Translations under genes and position numbers: made by a program | Assembly: GCF_932526225.1 (NCBI RefSeq) | Contig: NC_064047.1 | Location: forward strand, 11,144,494-11,204,493 | From: Nematostella vectensis | Lineage: Eukaryota; Cnidaria; Anthozoa; Actiniaria; Edwardsiidae | Direction of reading: 5' to 3' | Length of the DNA stretch: 60,000 bases | Shown here: piece by piece, positions 47,507-58,765 of the stretch | Layout: every line of letters starts with the position of its first letter | How positions within the stretch are numbered: position 1 is the first letter of the stretch | Notes under the pieces: model-generated | The model's database searches: none | Told to the model about the DNA's origin: nothing | The model's input: only the letters and a program-made list of their open reading frames with translations

Positions 47507-50500
47507 CTGTTAATGACAGAAACAAATCGATGCCATTTTTCATATGATCTGGCCTTGGTTTTACGGAGAGCTTTGTTTTTGGTGCTCAAGGCCTTTGTAC
47601 TCTATTTTATTGTCTCGTTCTAGGGTCTTTGTTTTTGGCTTTTGTTCCATTGTGGTTTTGTGCTGGTGCTCCGTAACACCAAGAAACTACCAAGAAAGCT
47701 TAGAAAAAATATTTCAATTGCCCAAATTTAGTCAAAGTTATCATCTTGTTCTTCTTATCTGAGTTTATAACGTTTACGAAGCCACTGAGCTGCGTTACCC
47801 TAAAAATGGCAATAATCTTGCAGGTAAATCAAATAAGGAATTGATTACTTTCCTTATATGGAAGTGAGCGCGTTTATATATTCTTGTGTGTTTTTAATAA
47901 CCTCAGCAGCTTTGTTTATTACTTTCACTTCCAGGTGACCTGAGCAATAGACTCCCGACCCATTTTATTCTTTTAAATAAGTATTATAAAAAGAATTAAA
48001 AAAATATAAAAAGAATTTTTTTCTCATAAACTGAGTATTCAACCACAGCATTTTTGTTATAAACGCAATACTTTACGCTTGTAAATGTTCTTTTAATAAC
48101 ATAGTGCTAGTCAGCACATTCAAGGGGGAGTTTCAAAAACGCACCTCTTACCACACAACAGCCAACATGTCTGTACGAAGCTAAGGCAATCTCGTTCCCA
48201 GAGCCAACGAACGTACCTTTGTGCTAGCGTGCACGGGCTATAGGATAGTCATAGTCTCTAAACTATCTGTATTTGAAAATTTCAAATTCAATCAGAATCG
48301 TTATTTGTGTGTATTTAGTGAACAATTGATATCCGCTAAACAGAGCCAATTTACACTTATAATAATGATGTGATGCGCACTCATAGCACTGTTACGCCCA
48401 GTTGCAATACACGGTATTTGACTGGAACGTCACTTATGGGAACTGGAGACTCGGGTACCTAGGTCAACCATTTGGGATAGACACAGAAGAGTGTGTACCT
48501 CCTATATACGCATTCCTGTGTGATGTGTATTGGTAGTATTAGTATCCCCACTAACACGTTGGCATCACCATAGCCCGGTCGCAGCTTTCGTTATCACAGA
48601 CAATCTTATTTTCTTTGAGAGAGTTACTGTACTTTTGTAAATATATAGCGAAGGCTGACCTGTGCAAAGTACTTTCCTCCGGGGCTTAACACTTGGAGAG
48701 ACAAGTTAAGACAGTCGCGGATAAAGTCCCAGTGAGAATCTGCAAGAGTTAGTACGATGGAAGGCGATGAGTGCTATAACAGATGGGTAAACGAGAACGC
48801 GAAAGAACAGAGGCGACACGAATAAGTGAACTGATCGAAAGAAACTGGTAGAAAAAGCTCTTTTAGCAGGGACAAACCATAGTAACACAAACGAGAATGA
48901 ATTATATGAATAAATCCGATTATGAATTATTGAGAAAAATGATGACATGAATAATGAATTATCGAAATAAAATAAGCAGGAATAATGAATAATGGCTGGT
49001 AAATAATTCATCTTTCGCCCCCGATGCACACCCAAAACATGATTGTACGTCTACCAACAATTCGATCCTATTTTACCCCGCCAGCAGAGCTAGCCTTTCT
49101 CTTTCTCTTCCATTCATCTCCACCCATCAGGTTTTCGTGTTGTACAAATTTTGTATTTGTGCCTTCACTGTCTTTTCTTCAAATATTATAATCATTAACA
49201 AAGTGTGACTGAATGCATAGCCATTTTGCTATCCTACTGTATGTATGTCATCGGTAATCTTATCATTATGGAAGGGCAAATGTTTCATGGAGTAACCCAT
49301 CATATAAGAACCTTTTGAATCTTTTTGGCTTAGTAGTTTCTTATATTTTGAGGCATCGGCTTTTTACTGTATTACCTTGGATTTCGAGGTTGATTGGTAT
49401 ATCGGTCAGGTCATTGATGACGTAATCGAACTTTCTGTCTTCCCGGATGCAGTTACGAAGGTATGCGATACAATCCCCTACGATGATCTGCACGAGGACG
49501 TAATAAGTTATACCGCATTCACATCAGCGCTGAGATATGTTAGCTTGTGTAAGTTATACCGCATTCACATTAGCGCTGAGATATGTTAGCTTGTGTAAGG
49601 TATACCGCATTCACATTAGCGCTGAGATATGTTAGCTTGTGTAAGGTATACCGCATTCACATTAGCGCTGAGATATGCTTTAGCTTGTGTAAGGTATACC
49701 GCATTCACATCAGCGCTGAGATATGCTTTAGCTTGTGTAAGTTAAACCGCATTCACATTAGCGCTGAGATATGTTAGCTTGTGTAAGGCATACCGCATTC
49801 ACATCAGCGCTGAGATATGTTAGCTTGTGTAAGATATACCGCATTCACATCAGCGCTGAGATATGCTTTAGCTTTTGTAAGTTAAACCGCATTCACATTA
49901 GCGCTGAGATATACTTTAGCTTGTGTAAGGTATACCGCATTCACATCAGCGCTGAGATATGTTACCTTGTGTAAGGTATACCGCATTCACATTAGCGCTG
50001 AGATATGTTAGCTTGTGTAAGGTATACCGCATTCACATTAGCGCTGAGATATGTTAGCTTGTGTAAGGTATACCGCATTCACATTAGCGCCGAGATATGT
50101 TAGCTTGTGAAAGGCATACCGCATTCACATTAGCGCTGAGATATACTTTAGCTTGTGTAAGGTATACCGCATTCACATCAGCGCTGAGATATGTTAGCTT
50201 GTGTAAGGTATACCGCATCCACATTAGCACTGAAATATGCTAGCCTGCGTCAGTTATACCGCATTAACATTTGCGCTGAAATATGTTAGATTGTGTTAGC
50301 TATACCGCATTCACATTAGCGCTGAAAAATGTTAGCTTGCTTGTTAGGTTATAATGCATTCACATTTGTTACCTTAAAGTTATATCGTCTTCGCATTAGC
50401 GCTAAAATAAACCTATTTCAAAAAACGTCAGTGCCAAAGGCGAATTGCAAATAATAATTCTACGGTCTAAGGTGCTTATGGATACTGATTGTTTGTAAGA

Positions 50501-53500
50501 ATAAGGTGTGTTTTCCAGTACCATTACTTTTGCAGTAAAGAAGATGGAATATGTATGTTTCTCAGTAATGTTATGCTTTCGACCTGTCGCAACCACATTG
50601 ACATTAGCGACAAGCTATAATAGGTCAATTTTTTTAAGTATTTATGCTATTTAGTATCTGTACATACCTTGTGCGTCGGACCTTCCAACGAGCCGAGTGT
50701 GCTGCCGCAAATTCCAGGCAGGTGTTTCCTTGCTGCGTTGATTACGAGTTGATCGATTTACACAACGTTAAGGAAAGACGAGGAAAAATTATGCCTGGAA
50801 TGTGACCAACATAACATATGTGTGACGTGTGACAAGTGTGATGTGTGACGTGTGACAAGTGTAATGTGTGACTGTGACAAGTGTTGTTTGACGAGTGTTA
50901 TGTTACAAGTGTTGTACGACGCATGTCATTAAAAAGTGTTGTGTGACGCGCGTCACGTGAGTAGCATTGTGTAACGCGTGTCATTTGGAAAGTGTTGTGT
51001 GACTTGTGTCATTTGACAAGCGTGCAAGCGTTATTTTGTATGACCTCGGTTCTGTGTCAAGTGTTCTGTGACCTCTGTTATGTTTTTATTGTTTCGTGAT
51101 CTCTATCACGTGACAAGTGTTGTGTGACTCGTGTCATGCATGAAGTGATGCGTTACGTGACATGTGACAATCAGTGTAACACAAAAATTGTTCCTGTCTT
51201 TAAAGGATATCTCGACCATTGTGATAAATCTCGGGTTTTCTTTGAGGAGTTCGTGAATGATCCCCCCGTCCCCTCCCCCAAGGATGAGCACGGTTTTGTC
51301 CTCGAAATCTTCATTTCCGTTTCCGGTTATGGCGCGGGTGTAAGCGATATCGCTCTCGGCAAGCACTAAAAAACAAGAATCAACATAAATTAAAGAGAGG
51401 TCATTTTGTGACAAGTGTTGACGATTACCTGGTTGTTGTGGTTTAGAGGCTCATCCGAGGGGGTCTATCACCCCCTCCCCCTCCCCCTCCCCCTCCCTCT
51501 CTCCCTTCCCCTCCTCCACCTTACTCTCCTACACCTTGGAAAGAAATTCAAAAAAACATTTGTCAGCTAAGTTTTAAAAAATAGACAATTTACACTAAGT
51601 TATTGACGTAATTTCGGGCAAATTCAAGTTAAAATAATAGAAAAATGGCTGCGCCCGTCACGAGTGACGAAAAAATAATAACCCTTCAGTTCAGTGATGA
51701 TGATTGCGATTGTGGTAGTGATGATGATGGTGGTTGTGATGAAGATGATGATGATTATGATGACAATTACGATGGTGACTTTAAAGCTGAAGGTGCTGCG
51801 GATGATGATGATGATGATGGTAATGATGATGATGATGATGATGATGATGATAATGGTGATGATGGTGATGGTGATGATGGTGATGATGATGATGATGATG
51901 GTGATGATGGTGATGATTATGGTAATTATGATTATGGTAATTATGATTATGATGATGATGATGATGATGGTAATTATGGTGATGGTAATTATGATGATGG
52001 TAACTATGATAATGGCGATGATGATGGCAATTATGATGATGATGGTAATAATAATGATAGTGATTATGATGATAATGATGGTAATTATTATGATGGTAAT
52101 TATGATGATGATGGTAATTATGATGATGGTAATTATGATGATGGCGATGATGATGGCAATTATGATGATGGTAATTATGATGATGATAATTATGATGATG
52201 TTAATTATGATGATGGTAATTATGATGATAATGGTGGGTGATGATGATAAGGATGATGTGTACTCACTCTCGATTTCATCCAGGAAGAGCATGTTGCCAA
52301 ATTGAGGAGAGTGCATGATGAGAATGTCTTGGTAAGGAGATTGCTCATGGTACACCACCCTGCAATCATAAGAAAACAAACATTTTAAACAAATGTTTAG
52401 CAAAAAAACAGGGGGGTGCAACAGGAATTAAACATTTGATTATTTATATTATTGTATTATATTTATGCATCGTGCCGAATATAGTGTTATTATTAGTGTT
52501 TATAGTGAGACGCCTTCTACTGTGGCCACCGATGTAAAACTTTAAGAAAGTTGGTCAATAAGCAAACGATTATCACTATTTTGATTGACACGAAATTTAT
52601 AATTTTGATAATACCCTCTTGCTTTTTTGCCCCGCTGAATAGCTAGTAAACTTCGATCCAATCGGATAGTGCGTTTCTCGCATCCCACTAAACTCACTTC
52701 CCAAATTTTTGTTGTTGTTGTTTGTTTGTTTGTTGCCCCGCTAAATAGCTAGTAAAATTCGTTACAATCGGATAGTGCGTTTCTCGCATCCCAATAAACT
52801 TACTTCCCAAATTCGTTCGTTCGTTCGTTTTTGTTCGTTTCTTTGTTTGTTTGTTTCTTCGTTTCTTTTTTGTTGTTGTTGTTGCTTTGTTTTTTTCTCT
52901 GTCTCTTTGTTTGTTTCTTTTGTTTCTTTGTTTCATTTGTTTGTTTCTTTGTTTGTTACTTTTTTTTGTTTCTTTCTTTGTTTCTTTGTTTGTTTCATGA
53001 CAAAAGTTATTGGGGATTTTAGGCCGGCATTTTATGCATCAAGCGAGTAACCAAGATTTTTTTCAATCAATAACGTTTTAGACTTATTTCTTAGATTGTC
53101 ATTTTGAAGTTTTCTTGCAAATAAACAGCTGTACTTTGTATAATAAACAATAACAAAGGAGTGATTGATCGACATTTCTTAATGAATCAGGAAAACAGAA
53201 AGATTGGTACTAGGTAATGGTATATTATATCAGGTAAACGTCTATAAAATGTCCAGTATTTTGGGAATATGAAACTTTACGTAGATTGCTATTTTTGGTT
53301 AAAAATTGTTTATGATAACACATGTTATTCTGGGCTCTGTCGGAGTTCTGACTCACCGGTCAAAGTCATACTCCTTTAACCTTCCGTCGGAAGTGTCATA
53401 GTAAGGGTTGATTTCACGCCCGCGGGTAATGGGCGGGATGGCGGAAGTCTTCGCGAACAGCGAATCTTCGATCGATTTCCTCAGAGGAAGAAAATACTAA

Positions 53501-54605
53501 AAGGAAAGCCTTGTTAGAAAGCCATCTTGTCAATAAAAGGAAACAAACAGATCAACGGTGATAATGATGGTGGTGGTGGTGATAGTGATCATGGTGTTGA
53601 AGAAGATGATGAAGATGATGGTTGTAGCGATGACGGTGTCGGTGGCGGTTACAATGGTGTAGATGGTGATGGTGATGGTAGCGATGGTGGAGTTGTTAAT
53701 GGTGATAATGGTGGTGGTGATAATGGTGGCGGTGATAATGGCGATAGTGATGGTGATGGTGACGGTGACGGTGACGGTGACGGTGACGGTGACGGTGACG
53801 GTGACGGTGACGGTGACGGTGACGGTGACGGTGACGGTGACGGTGACGGTGACGGTGACGGTGACGGTGACGGTGACGGTGACGGTGACGGTGATGGTGA
53901 TGGTGATGTATGGTGGTGACGGTGATGGTGATGGTGATGGTGATGGTGATGTATGGTGGTGACGGTGATGGTGATGTATGGTGATGACGGTGATGGTAGC
54001 GATGTGAAAGGGGTGTTGCTGATGATGATTGTAGGAAAACAGACGCAAAGACTACGTGTATAACTTACCCAAAATGTTGGGTCTAGTTTTTCGTTGTTAT
54101 TGGGTTCATCGTTGAACATGATATCGAGGGTGATCAAACCACCAGGAAGAATGTGCACCGTGCAGTGGCTACTAAACAAGCGATATATCAACTACAGTTA
54201 CACATGATCATCAAAACGAACGCTATATCAACTACATTTACACATGATCATCAAAACGAACGTTTATAAACTACAATTACATATGATCATCAAAACAATC
54301 ATCATCACTTCATCATCATCACATCATCATCACCATAAGTAACACTATCATATCGTCATCATCACCAACACCACAAGCATCAACCTCAACACCATCATTA
54401 GCACCATACAGGACTATCACCTTTTTCCTGTGGTCGCTTCATAAATAAGCATGTCCCCAAAGCCTTTGACACGCTGTGTGAATACAGGACCCTTCACCTG
54501 GAGATGCTTGTGTAATGCAGCAGAAATCTTCTCCTCGATCTGCTCCGAGGACAGACAGATATCCGGGGGAACCTTGAAGTCTAGCAAACTGTGTTTAATC
54601 ATCAT
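47366..54605 (-). CDS. SMS: Spermine synthase, whole gene
   Basis: Nine exons (54605-54421, 54171-54069, 53496-53357, 52359-52268, 51365-51211, 50757-50668, 49487-49376, 48739-48660, 47506-47366) join in phase to 365 residues; human SMS is 366. The enzyme transfers aminopropyl from decarboxylated S-adenosylmethionine to spermidine, making cytosolic spermine. Residues 1-96 form the spermine-synthase-specific N-terminal domain (start [10 protein letters not shown]); 97-173 include [20 protein letters not shown]; 174-225 include [10 protein letters not shown] (D179) and the cofactor loop GGGDGG (203-208); VEIDQ spans the U12-type intron; catalytic-type Asp281 lies in DYVINDLTD. The N-terminal domain separates it from spermidine synthase. 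The start may instead lie in an unseen upstream exon, because an acceptor precedes the ATG pair. Confidence 0.93.
48660..48739 (-). CDS. SMS: SMS exon 8
   Basis: Encodes [20 protein letters not shown] and GKYFAQ, matching [24 protein letters not shown]. Acceptor CTTGCAG, donor CACAG|GTCAGC. Confidence 0.92.
49376..49487 (-). CDS. SMS: SMS exon 7 (catalytic Asp)
   Basis: Encodes [19 protein letters not shown], then [18 protein letters not shown] with the NDLT aspartate. Acceptor CGTGCAG, donor CCAAG|GTAATA. Confidence 0.94.
49506..50345. repeat. 46/48-bp minisatellite in an SMS intron, about 18 units
   Basis: Units of GTATACCGCATTCACATTAG followed by CGCTGAGATATGTTAGCTTG and TGTAAG; some carry TGCTTTAGC instead of TGTTAGC. 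Degenerate at the right end (50210-50400). The array starts within about 20 bases of the exon 7 acceptor. Confidence 0.97.
50668..50757 (-). CDS. SMS: SMS exon 6
   Basis: Exactly 30 codons: [19 protein letters not shown] and [11 protein letters not shown], matching IDQMVIDGCRKYMRKTCG of animal SMS. Donor CACAAG|GTATGT. Confidence 0.92.
50758..51210 (-). other. U12-type intron of SMS with AT-AA termini
   Basis: On the minus strand the 453-base intron begins ATATCCTTT, the full U12 AT-type donor consensus, and contains TTCCTTAAC (50767-50775), the full U12 branch-site consensus, nine bases before its end. The frame-conserving end is ...GTGTAA, followed by ATCGATCAA (IDQ of the conserved VEIDQ). 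The interior is a degenerate tandem array of TGTGACAAGTGTTG-like units (about 50820-51170). Confidence 0.85.
50820..51170. repeat. Degenerate GTGTGACAAGTGT repeat inside the U12 intron
   Basis: Many units of about 20-30 bp built on TGTGACAAGTGT and TGTGACGCGTGTCA. Confidence 0.8.
51211..51365 (-). CDS. SMS: SMS exon 5 (GGGDGG cofactor loop)
   Basis: Encodes [32 protein letters not shown] and FITMVE. The acceptor is TTTTTTAG. The 3' boundary is a U12-type donor, GAG|ATATCCTTT. Confidence 0.95.
51700..52240. repeat. (GAT)n-derived repeat in SMS intron 4
   Basis: GAT/GGTAATTATGAT trinucleotide-based repeat, about 540 bp. Open on both strands because of its period; not coding. Confidence 0.97.
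52268..52359 (-). CDS. SMS: SMS exon 4
   Basis: Encodes [20 protein letters not shown] and [10 protein letters not shown], the substrate-binding SPYQ block of aminopropyltransferases. Donor GAGA|GTGAGT. Confidence 0.94.
52505..52800. repeat. Dispersed repeat related to 21770-21900, partly duplicated
   Basis: GAGACGCCTTCTACTGTGGC is followed by CAATCGGATAGTGCGTTTCT, which is duplicated near 52660 and 52767. In intron 3 of SMS. Confidence 0.6.
52700..53000. repeat. (TTTG/TTTC)n low-complexity tract
   Basis: GTTCGTTCG, TTTGTTTG and TTTCTTTG runs in SMS intron 3. Confidence 0.85.
53357..53496 (-). CDS. SMS: SMS exon 3
   Basis: Encodes [37 protein letters not shown] and RLKEYDFD, corresponding to the [20 protein letters not shown] block. 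Donor ACCG|GTGAGT. Confidence 0.92.
53555..53990. repeat. (GGTGAC)n hexamer repeat with GGTGAT flanks
   Basis: About 21 perfect GGTGAC units (53759-53890) inside a longer GGTGAT-rich region, in SMS intron 2. Confidence 0.97.
54069..54171 (-). CDS. SMS: SMS exon 2 (N-terminal domain)
   Basis: Encodes [18 protein letters not shown] and [11 protein letters not shown], matching the NLRIYPHGLVLLD region. Donor TTTTGG|GTAAGT. The acceptor could be TTTAG or three bases further in; both keep the frame. Confidence 0.85.
54296..54400. repeat. (ATC)n-rich tract in SMS intron 1
   Basis: CATCATCA-rich sequence ending close to the donor of the first coding exon. Confidence 0.8.
54421..54605 (-). CDS. SMS: SMS exon with start codon
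   Basis: Follows TTGGACAG and opens with two ATGs (54605, 54602), then HSLLDF as in animal SMS. It ends AAAAG|GTGATA in phase 2. An untranslated exon may precede it; one donor-like candidate (GGCAG|GTGAGC) lies near 56260. Confidence 0.8.
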
Positions 54606-54889
54606 CCTGTCCAAGAAAAGACACATTTACAAGCCTTTCTTCGCAAAGTTCTTGCTTTCTCAACTAACGACTTAAATGGGCCATTTGAGGCTTCTAGGGT
54701 AATTCACAAACGTCGTATTTTTCTTAAGCCGTATCCAATGCAAATGCATGCAAATAAATATAAAACAATGCACCTGGTTCATTTGCATTAATTTTCATTG
54801 ATAATACGAGCCTCTGTGCAAATTCAAGCCTATATTTACTGTGCATCTTTAAAGAATGTCGATCACCCACTCCTTTGTTATTGTTTATT

Positions 54890-55025
54890 ATTGGAAATAC
54901 AGCGGTTTATTCGTAAGGAAACTTCAAAAATGTTAATCGCTTAAATTAGCCGAAGGAAATGGATGCTTTGTGTGACTCGCCATTGAGTGGGAGAATAAAA
55001 TGGTGGCGTGATTGGCCTTCTTTAA
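54890..55025. repeat. Dispersed repeat, copy B
   Basis: The same family as 37765-38010, in shorter form, upstream of SMS. Confidence 0.7.
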
Positions 55026-55044
55026 GCCTTTATTAACTGTGCAT

Positions 55045-55646
55045 CGTAAGTGACCTAATAAACGCCCCCTTTTTAAAAGAACGCCTCTGATCTAATGAAC
55101 GCCCCCCTAAGCTTACAAGTTTTTAATAAACGCCCCACTCTAATAAACGCACCCCCCCTATTAAACGCCCCCCTCCCATCCCCCGCTCCCTTCCCTGCCA
55201 GCTTAAAAACAAACGACGGAATTCCGGAAATATAAATGGTAATTCAATAAGCAAGTAGCGTTTTGTAACGTCGTACCGTCAATGTAAAGTCCAAAATGAG
55301 GGTACCGCTCTCTAACGTTCCTCATTTCATTGCTTAGGATGTCAGCAATTTTCTTTCATTTTGTCCTCGTATTGTAACATCCAGGAATATAACGAGGCCT
55401 ACTTTTCGTTTCCGTTTACCGCATACTAATCATTTCATTCGTCAAACGGTTCACGCTTGCTACGCAGGCTATAATTTAAAGTGATCCTGGCTGAGACTAG
55501 AACCTCACTGCACTTGAATGGATTTGTTATATTTTCATAGTTTGTGAAGAACGCCCCTTTCGAATAAACGCCTCCTATCTAATGAACGCCCCCCTCGGAC
55601 CATCGAAATTTAATAAACGCCCCGGACATTTATTAGGTCATTTACG
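55045..55646. mobile_element. 602-bp TIR element with TGACCTAATAAACGCCCC motifs
   Basis: The ends CGTAAGTGACCTAATAAACG and its inverted counterpart (CGTAAATGACCTAATAAATG) bound the element. Several TAATAAACGCCCC motifs sit just inside each end. It interrupts a TTTACTGTGCA tandem array. Confidence 0.6.
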
Positions 55647-55649
55647 GTA

Positions 55650-55985
55650 TGTACTGTGCATCTTTAAGCCTATATTTACTGTGCGTATTCAAGCCTATAT
55701 TTACTGTGCGTATTCAAGCCTATATTTACTGTGCGTATTTAAACCTATATTTACTGTGCGTATTTAAGCCTATATTTACTCTGCGCATTTAAGCTTATAT
55801 TCACTCTGCGTATATATTCAACCTGTATTTACTGTGCGTATTTCAACCTATATTTACAGTGCGTATCTAAAACTATATCTACTGTGCGTATTTAAGCCTA
55901 TATTTACTGTGCGTATTTTAGCATATATCTGCTCTGTTTATTAAACCTATATTTTCTGTGCGTATCTTAGCCTATATATAGATTA
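55650..55985. repeat. 25-bp tandem repeat, about 12 units
   Basis: Units of AAGCCTATATTTACTGTGCG plus TATTT. Isolated units also lie at 54826-54850 and 55024-55044, on the other side of the TIR element. Confidence 0.9.
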
Positions 55986-57734
55986 TCGAATAAAACATCA
56001 GTCAAGATGTGTTTTGTACAGCGCACTATGTGGTTACTGCACTCAGGTCTGACAGATGTTAGCGGCAAATATTTGTCTAGTGTCTAGACAAACATTTTTT
56101 TCGTAAAGTATGAATATTATTTAGATTAAAGAAAATCGATGCGTGTTTCGTGGCGTTATCGTGTTGCATGCATTCTCAAAATATAAACAGTTGTACGTTT
56201 TTATTGTATTTAATTTGCCGCAGCGTGAGATCGGCTGAAGATCATTACTGGCTCACCTGCCAAGGATGCTAGCGAGAGCAGACTTCAGCTTGAGGTCGGA
56301 AAACGTTGCTACGAGAGCTATTTTGAACCACAAACGCAGCGATTTGAAGCTAGTTAGCTAGCTAGACATTGATACATGAATTGCTTTGTGTAAGCAGAGG
56401 TGGAGAAAGAATACTGTCAAGTACGACGCATCCACGCATTCAGAAAACACTTCGTACATTGACCTGTTATCTCGATAAAAACATAAAAACAGTCTCCCTG
56501 AAAATCGGGGATGCGACGTAACCGAAGAGCTCGTTCCAGTCCCACTCTTTTAATTCATGTGCAGGCATCCGGGCGACAACGCAAGCTAGACTTACGCAGC
56601 TATTTCCCTGTTTCTGTATTGTGCCCCCACAAAATTTCGTGGTGTGCACTGTTATGTTGATCCGCCTGGATACTAAAAAAGCAATGCGATTATATGGAAA
56701 TAGCGTGTGTAGCGATCTATCGAGTAGGAAGAATTTGGGTCGAAGGTTAATGCGAAGGCCAAGCTTCGATACTTCGATTTATTACTCCTATAAGTAGCTT
56801 TCGCTAATACTAGGAGGCATATAGAGCTAAAATAATTACAATAAGTATTGCTCAAATAATAACGAACAATTATGATACAAAGAGTATTAAAGAGTAACTG
56901 TATAAGTAAATATTGTAATTAAGCATAAACATACGCACGAGTTATACACAGAATTCAGGGCCACTCCAAACATATTTGCATTTCCATTGTATCTACTGGG
57001 TCGTTGTATAAATAATATAATATATAATATATTTGATAAAAAAATGGTGATGTGAAGTTGCACGAAAGCACGATATCGAACAGCTCTGGCAATTTTTTAA
57101 TATTATGATATTATGATATTATTCTTGATACTTGGATCCTAACATTGTTCTAAAGTCGTAAATTCGTAAGATTGGTTTTTATAAACCCATAAAACACAGA
57201 AGACAACAAAGACATTAGTGTGTATTTGTGGCTATGATTTTGTAGGATTTATCTATATGGAGGAGTTTCTGTTTTTCAATGTTTGATGCATCTACAGGAA
57301 AGCAAATGTTTGACACGAGGTCCTCAATCACCAGAGTACACACATCGCTAAGCACATGCTTTTGGTTAAACAAAGGAATCTATTAGAAATCTGTACGGTG
57401 TTCAAGGGCTTTTGGTCGTCGCTAAAACTTCTAAGTGTTTCGAAGGCCGGGACGATCAAGCAGGGAAGACGACTGGAATCAAAACAAGGAAAGCGCGGTA
57501 AAATAATTCAAAATGGCGGGAGTCCGAAAGCAGCTAAATTTATGGTTATCATATGGGTTTCTTCCATTTCAAAGTTACTAGCACGAAAGGGTAAGGTCGC
57601 CGTGCTGCATGCGATTTGCGCGCTATCGTCGAGAACGCGGTCGACTTTTAGATGCTTAGAAGCAGGGAGTTGAGTAAGGACAGAGGGGGCAGAGGTGAGG
57701 GGGAGAGTCGGAGGAAAAAAGTTTATTACGTGTG
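55986..57734. other. Intergenic, upstream of SMS
   Basis: Near 56255-56345 the minus strand is GC-richer and ends GGCAG|GTGAGCC. This is a candidate untranslated first exon of SMS; its frame lacks an ATG. The 105-codon ORF at 57356-57673 has no recognisable features. Confidence 0.35.
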
Positions 57735-58260
57735 CTATTGTATCCTATTTGGTGGATCCAATCAATGAAGTCCTGGTACAAACTGTAGGTACCTGAGAGC
57801 TTTAGGGATACATATATCGCACTATATTTTACGCTATCCTATTTGGTGGATCCAATTAATAGAGTCCTGGTACTTATGTAGATACCTGAGAGCTTTAGGG
57901 ATATGCTACGTTTTTACTTACTCTATATCCTAAAGTCCTGGTTCTTGCTTACCTGAGAGCCTTAGGGGTATATCAATGCTATGCTATCCTGTTTGGTGGA
58001 TCCAATTAGTAAAGTCCTGGTACTTTAAGTGCCTGAGAGCTTTAGGGATATGCCACGTTTTTCTTTGTTATTTATCCTATTTGGTGGACTCAATTAATAG
58101 AGTCCTGGTACTTGCGTACCTGAGAGCTTTAGGGATATGTCAATGCTATGCTATCCTGTTTGGTGGATCCAATTAGTAAAATCCTGGAACTTTAGGTGCC
58201 TGAGAGCTTTAGGGATATGCCACGTTTTTACTTACAATATCTGGACCCAGCCCTGTACAT
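57735..58260. repeat. Tandem repeat of about 75-110-bp units
   Basis: TATCCTATTTGGTGGATCCA, AGTCCTGGTAC and TACCTGAGAGCTTTAGGGAT recur about five or six times, with alternating unit lengths. Confidence 0.85.
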
Positions 58261-58707
58261 AGAAACCTGAGAGCCCAAGGCACTCCGACCATGACCCCTC
58301 TCCTCTACTCCCTCATCTCAATCCTGGCCCTGGTCGCGATCTTTCACGCCACCTTTCTCTAAACTACGAATATTCTATATTTTTGGCCATAAAATAAAAC
58401 AAAATAATTGTGTTTTCCCGAATAATCATGTACGCGATGCATAAATATTTGGCGCATCTTGGGGACTCTAATCTGCCATTTTAGCGATTGAATCTTATTT
58501 CTTTAATACGATTTTTGTGCGCTGCTTACCCACATCCATGGCTCCCACAAAAAGATGTGATCAAATGTCTAAAATCAAAAGTTAACATAACTGAAAATGA
58601 AAGCCTGTCGCATATGGTTGGGCTACTAGGTAATTCGAGGCATCATTTATTATTGTCATTCTTCTGACAGGTAATTGGGATTAGTGGATCGAAGTGTTAC
58701 CTGGAAT

Positions 58708-58765
58708 GTTGTAGCCTACAACGAGTAGGCTACAACGATCGATCGATGCTCAAAAAGCATCGATC
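58708..58765. other. Two adjacent perfect hairpins
   Basis: First: GTTGTAGCCTAC, loop AACGA, GTAGGCTACAAC. Second: GATCGATGCT, loop CAAAA, AGCATCGATC (58741-58765). Confidence 0.9.

Noticed and set aside
49506-50345. CRISPR-like regular repeat array
   Set aside because: There are no unique spacers between repeats; units are directly tandem and the context is a eukaryotic intron.
50725-50757. AG or AC acceptors inside SMS exon 6 as an alternative to AT-AA
   Set aside because: The AG use shifts the frame. The in-frame AC deletes IDQLVIN and lies too far from the branch site for a U12 intron.
51624-52421. Ile/Thr-rich or Asp-rich ORFs of about 200-265 codons
   Set aside because: GAT-repeat translations. 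Only the piece within 52268-52359 (minus strand) is real, as an SMS exon.
53527-54191. Gly-Asp, Thr-Val and Ser-Pro repeat ORFs
   Set aside because: GGTGAC hexamer repeat in an SMS intron. Only 54069-54171 is coding.
57356-57673. 105-codon ORF
   Set aside because: No domain, no splice context, and basic low-information composition; not distinguishable from chance.
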